Source of the DNA: Spirochaetales bacterium UBA4629
GTDB lineage: Bacteria; Spirochaetota; Spirochaetia; Sphaerochaetales; Sphaerochaetaceae
Reading direction: 5' to 3'
Length of the DNA: 9,138 nt
Assembly (NCBI GenBank): GCA_002406055.1
Contig: DHMZ01000039.1
Location: 1 to 9,138 of the forward strand
This document shows, in pieces, positions 6,885 to 9,138 of this stretch (the stretch's first letter is position 1; each line of letters starts with the position of its first letter). The translations under genes were made by a program, and so were the position numbers. The notes beneath the pieces were generated by a model that was given only the letters and a program-made list of their open reading frames with translations, did no database searches and was not told where the DNA came from.

Positions 6885-7948
6885 AAAGGGCTTTTTAGAA
6901 GGTCTAGAGCATTAAGACTTAAGTTACTCTCTCTTCCTTTATTTACAATTATTAGATAGACAAGAAACTCAACTGTTAATAGAAGGTTGTCTGTAGAGGT
7001 TGCTTTAACAACATTATCGTAATTACCGAGAAGGATAATTATTCTCCTAACATCTTCTAGTGTGTAATTCTTCATTGTAACTCTAAAGAGCTCTTTTTCT
7101 TTGAAGTTAACACCAATGCGAGCTTTTGAGGAAGAGTAAAGAGAGAAAGATGTAAGCTCTTTATAGATTACATCATCTCTTTTTCCTTCTTTCTTCATCT
7201 TTAGTGCACTCTCAATTCTTCTAAATTGGGACGCAACTATTGAGAGCGCTGAAATAATGTCTCTCGAGTCATTAAGGATAATTGTGTCTATAATTGTAAG
7301 TGCCTTTTCAAGATTGGCTTCTCCTAATGCCTTAAAAAGCGTATAGCCACTTTCTCCTTTTGTACGCGTTGCATAGAGCTCTATATCATCACGATCAATT
7401 GTTCTCTTTTCATCTTTAAGGCGAAGGAAACTCGTGATAGACAGGACAAGGTTTTTCATCTCCTCCGTGTTGTTTTCAACTGTAGATAAAATCTCATCGA
7501 CTGCATCTTTAGTGATTTGAAATCCTTCTTTTCTGACTTTGTTAGAAATCCATGCTTTTTTATCTTCGTCTTTTAGTTCCCAAAAGATTTTGGTGTTGTC
7601 TCCGCTAGCTGATAAGAGAGCATTATCTATAGAGTTTTTATTGCTTTCAGAGGAAACGATAATGAGCGTTAAATCATCAGAGTTTGACTTTACAGCTTCT
7701 ATTGTTGCTTTATATGTTTCATCACTCTTTTTTATATTTTCAAAGTTTTTAAAAACGATAAAGCGATGCGAAGAGAATAGGGAAGGTTGGCTTACAGCGG
7801 AAATATAACTACTTTCTTCATCATCTCCAACAAAGAAGGAGTATGCTTCGGAATCTGGATATTTAGTTAAAACATCTCTCTTTATTTTTGCTATTGCTTC
7901 TTTTTTCTCTCCCTCTTCTGGACCGAGAAAGATATATACATCTGCCAT
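6881..7948 (-). CDS. holA: DNA polymerase III delta subunit (clamp-loader)
   Basis: The protein has 355 residues, close to the family norm. Delta opens the beta sliding clamp within the clamp-loader complex. The N-terminus ADVYIFLGPEEGEKKEAI is the degenerate P-loop region typical of delta, which does not hydrolyse ATP. FSSHRFIVFKNFENI and the DLTLIIVSSESNKN segment are the AAA+-like strands, and FWELKDEDKKAWISNKVRKEG matches the lid start. The C-terminal third (from about 200, with TLFKALGEANLEKALTI) is the helical collar region. Assignment is by overall pattern; delta is a poorly conserved family. It follows lexA by 5 nt and AAGG lies 4 nt before the ATG, so it is co-transcribed with lexA. 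Its 3' end converges on uvrC with a 4-bp overlap, and no hairpin terminator separates them. Confidence 0.85.
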   Translation of the reverse strand: MADVYIFLGPEEGEKKEAIAKIKRDVLTKYPDSEAYSFFVGDDEESSYISAVSQPSLFSSHRFIVFKNFENIKKSDETYKATIEAVKSNSDDLTLIIVSSESNKNSIDNALLSASGDNTKIFWELKDEDKKAWISNKVRKEGFQITKDAVDEILSTVENNTEEMKNLVLSITSFLRLKDEKRTIDRDDIELYATRTKGESGYTLFKALGEANLEKALTIIDTIILNDSRDIISALSIVASQFRRIESALKMKKEGKRDDVIYKELTSFSLYSSSKARIGVNFKEKELFRVTMKNYTLEDVRRIIILLGNYDNVVKATSTDNLLLTVEFLVYLIIVNKGRESNLSLNALDLLKSPF

Positions 7949-7953
7949 AGACC

Positions 7954-8553
7954 TTATCTGTAGCTCCTTCTTATCTCTAGAAGAATACCATAAATAGGGA
8001 ATTTTTTGCTCCTAATTATTCCCATTGTATCATTTTCAGCCCATAGTTCGATAAATGAAGGAGAAATATGAACTCTTCTAAGTTCAGGGCGTGAGTATTC
8101 ATCTTTGCTTGCCAATACGATTGAATTGTTTTCAATCTTCTTATTTTTCTCAATTACAGCAATATCTCCTGGAAGAATTCCACTATTATTCATAGATGAA
8201 GATGTTACTTTAAAAGCAAAAACAGGTGAGGATGAGAAGTGCCTGGGAAGAAGAATTGTACCGCATTCATTGTTTTCAAGTTCCTCCATAAGAGGCTCTC
8301 TTTCAAAGAATGGGTATTCAATATTTTCTCTTTGTAGTCTGTCTTCCACTGGCAGGGTAAGCGATCTATTTTTTTTGTCACTGCTATTTAGATACCCTTT
8401 TTTTTCTAACGTGTTAACCATGTAATATGCAGCGGTAGGGGAAAAAGAGAAGTAATCTCCAATTTCTTTAAAAGAAGGGGAGAAACCATTGTCTTCTATT
8501 GTTTTAGTTATGTAAGAGAGGACTTCTTCTTGCCTTTTAGTTAGTTTCTGCAT
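7954..8553 (-). CDS. lexA: LexA-like repressor with apparently inactivated self-cleavage machinery
   Basis: The protein has 199 residues, LexA-sized. The N-terminus LTKRQEEVLSYITKTIEDNG (4-23), followed by a winged helix (SPSFKEIGDYFSFSPTAAYY, LEKKGYL), is the LexA DNA-binding domain. The C-terminal S24 peptidase-like fold is recognisable in FAFKVTSSSMNNSGILPGDIAVIEK and ELWAEN. Against E. coli LexA (from memory), PLVGRVAAGEPLL aligns with PFFEREPLM (81-89), so about four residues including the cleaved Ala-Gly bond are missing. The serine is kept (S120 before M121), but the catalytic Lys of VKRL is Arg (LRRV, R159). The usual RecA-stimulated autocleavage therefore seems impossible. It may be a constitutive repressor or respond to another signal. 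A hairpin lies 17 nt upstream; no Shine-Dalgarno or clear promoter is visible. It leads an operon with holA. Confidence 0.85.
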   Translation of the reverse strand: MQKLTKRQEEVLSYITKTIEDNGFSPSFKEIGDYFSFSPTAAYYMVNTLEKKGYLNSSDKKNRSLTLPVEDRLQRENIEYPFFEREPLMEELENNECGTILLPRHFSSSPVFAFKVTSSSMNNSGILPGDIAVIEKNKKIENNSIVLASKDEYSRPELRRVHISPSFIELWAENDTMGIIRSKKFPIYGILLEIRRSYR

Positions 8554-8570
8554 TGCTTTAGTCTAATAGA

Positions 8571-8600
8571 AAAGCCCAGAAGATAGAACCTCTGGGCTTT
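8571..8600 (-). terminator. Hairpin terminator between hpf and lexA
   Basis: A perfect 10-bp inverted repeat pairs AAAGCCCAGA (8571-8580) with TCTGGGCTTT (8591-8600) across a 10-nt loop. On the minus strand it begins 3 nt after the hpf stop and its second arm runs into CTTTTCT, a short U-tract, so it looks like an intrinsic terminator for hpf. It ends only 17 nt before the lexA ATG, so any lexA promoter must overlap it, or lexA depends on readthrough. Confidence 0.75.
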
Positions 8601-8603
8601 GTC

Positions 8604-8900
8604 TTAGTTATCTTTTACAATTTCTTTTTCTTTCTTGGCTACGCTTTGAATCTTGTCAGCTAGTTTTTCAATTCCTTCATATAATTCATATGCATCTACT
8701 GAGACTACCTTATCTTTTCTCCAAATAAAGTGAAGTACGGCATCAAGATGGAAACCAATACCCTTGGCTTCTTTTTTTACTGCGATGTCTAAATCCTGAA
8801 GATAATCTTCGGCAAAGCTTATCTTCTGGAGTTTTTTGTCAAGAAATGCTCTGTCTTCCTCGTTTGGCGTGTATCCAATGCCTCTGAATGTAATGTTCAT
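8604..8900 (-). CDS. hpf: Short ribosome hibernation-promoting factor (HPF/YfiA/RaiA family)
   Basis: The protein has 98 residues, the size of the short HPF class without the C-terminal dimerisation domain of long HPF. It begins NITFRGIGYTPNEEDRAFLDKKLQKI, the beta-alpha start of the fold, and continues with HLDAVLHF (51-58) and VVSVDAYELYEGIEKLADKIQ (65-85), the signature helix of the family. Such proteins bind the 30S decoding region and keep idle ribosomes from translating during starvation; residues 86-96 form the usual Lys-rich tail. A strong Shine-Dalgarno (AAGGAG at 8913-8908, 7-nt spacing) precedes the ATG. The gene has its own promoter, a structured leader and a terminator, so it is probably monocistronic. 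Short HPF and YfiA cannot be told apart with certainty from sequence by eye. Confidence 0.87.
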   Translation of the reverse strand: MNITFRGIGYTPNEEDRAFLDKKLQKISFAEDYLQDLDIAVKKEAKGIGFHLDAVLHFIWRKDKVVSVDAYELYEGIEKLADKIQSVAKKEKEIVKDN

Positions 8901-8905
8901 TTCTT

Positions 8906-8978
8906 TTCTCCTTTCAAGCTAAAGCTTGTCTCTATTTCTCTTTCCACAAGTGGAAACCTATTAGGAGAACAATCTCCT
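8906..8978 (-). promoter_or_regulatory. Structured hpf leader with Shine-Dalgarno and competing anti-SD arm
   Basis: Three inverted repeats stand in a row on the minus strand: AGGAGA/TCTCCT (8978-8973 with 8968-8963, 4-nt loop); TTTCCAC/GTGGAAA (8956-8950 with 8947-8941); CAAGCT/AGCTTG (8928-8923 with 8920-8915). The Shine-Dalgarno follows directly. The arm TTCTCCT (8969-8963) is also complementary over 7 nt to AGGAGAA of the Shine-Dalgarno (8912-8906), so the first hairpin and a masked Shine-Dalgarno are mutually exclusive. The repeats are seen; regulation is inferred. Confidence 0.55.
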
Positions 8979-8987
8979 CTTAAGTAA

Positions 8988-9016
8988 ATATTACAATCAC
9001 TTTCTCAAAAAGACAA
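8988..9016 (-). promoter_or_regulatory. Candidate promoter of hpf
   Basis: On the minus strand TTGTCT (9016-9011) and TAATAT (8993-8988) each match four of six consensus bases with a 17-nt spacer; TGTAAT at 8995-8990 is an alternative -10. Transcription would start near 8981, just before the first leader hairpin, placing that stem-loop at the very 5' end of the mRNA and giving a leader of about 80 nt. Confidence 0.45.
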
Positions 9017-9036
9017 AAGAATATTGTGTAAAGAAA

Positions 9037-9138
9037 TTAGATGACGATGTGTCCATTAATTGTCGATTTTATTACTTCATCCTTCCACTCTATTATGTTC
9101 TTCTCTTCTGTTGAAAAGTTTATTCCAAGTAGATGGAT
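9037..9138 (-). CDS. C-terminal end of an unidentified protein, possibly an AAA-ATPase/PD-(D/E)XK family member (partial)
   Basis: The minus strand is open from the right edge to a TAA at 9039-9037, giving 33 residues. The segment LLGINFSTEEKNIIEWKDE resembles the end of the abundant ATP-binding proteins that join an N-terminal AAA-ATPase domain to a PD-(D/E)XK nuclease-like C-terminus (a pattern like G-[IV]-x-F-x-x-x-x-R/K-x-I-x-x-W). These are often multicopy in gut anaerobes and their function is unclear. With so short a fragment this is a guess. It could instead be a chance open frame, though the even codon use and the stop just upstream of the hpf promoter favour a real gene end. Confidence 0.45.
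   Translation of the reverse strand: MHLLGINFSTEEKNIIEWKDEVIKSTINGHIVI

Noticed and set aside
6883..6896. AAAAAG-GG-CTTTTT as a bidirectional terminator between uvrC and holA.
   Set aside because: The loop would be only 2 nt and the stem is almost all A/T; it also encodes the end of holA.
8105..8425. Plus-strand 106-codon open frame opposite lexA.
   Set aside because: Low-complexity translation with no start signal; lexA on the minus strand explains the region.

Overview
The window is a compact, A+T-rich bacterial chromosome segment, and every complete gene in it is a housekeeping gene. The best guess is a host-associated or anaerobic spirochaete (Treponema/Sphaerochaeta-like). The clues are a fused IspD-IspF isoprenoid enzyme directly downstream of a CarD-family regulator (an arrangement I recall from treponemes), heavy use of AGA for arginine, tight gene packing, and no sporulation or phage genes. 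The lineage call rests on memory of gene order, not on a search.

Layout from left to right. Positions 1-1433 (minus strand) hold carD followed by ispDF, which overlap by 50 bp; ispDF runs off the left edge. Positions 1434-1559 are a divergent promoter region. Positions 1560-3787 (plus) are malQ and rsmE, coupled through an overlapping stop/start. Tail to tail with rsmE, overlapping by 8 bp, is a radical-SAM gene of the spore-photoproduct-lyase superfamily (3780-5018, minus). A second divergent promoter region follows, then uvrC (5100-6884, plus). uvrC ends 4 bp inside the end of holA. holA is preceded by lexA on the minus strand with a 5-nt gap. Upstream of lexA lie a hairpin terminator and hpf, which has a structured leader and the only classical strong Shine-Dalgarno site of its kind here. 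At the right edge is the last 33 codons of another minus-strand gene.

How the genes relate. uvrC, the SPL-like protein, lexA and holA form a loose DNA repair/replication neighbourhood. carD, rsmE and hpf concern transcription or the ribosome. malQ and ispDF are metabolic.

No new multi-gene defence or mobile system is visible. The items most worth following up are these. (1) A LexA that keeps the DNA-binding domain and the catalytic-serine position but lacks the Ala-Gly cleavage site and has Arg in place of the catalytic Lys. (2) carD and malQ have near-consensus promoters whose -10 boxes end exactly 7 nt before the ATG, with no Shine-Dalgarno, which predicts leaderless mRNAs. (3) The ispDF start lies inside carD, with its only good Shine-Dalgarno 33 nt upstream and a hairpin that would shorten the gap to 9 nt. 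(4) The hpf leader can form mutually exclusive pairings that either expose or mask its Shine-Dalgarno.
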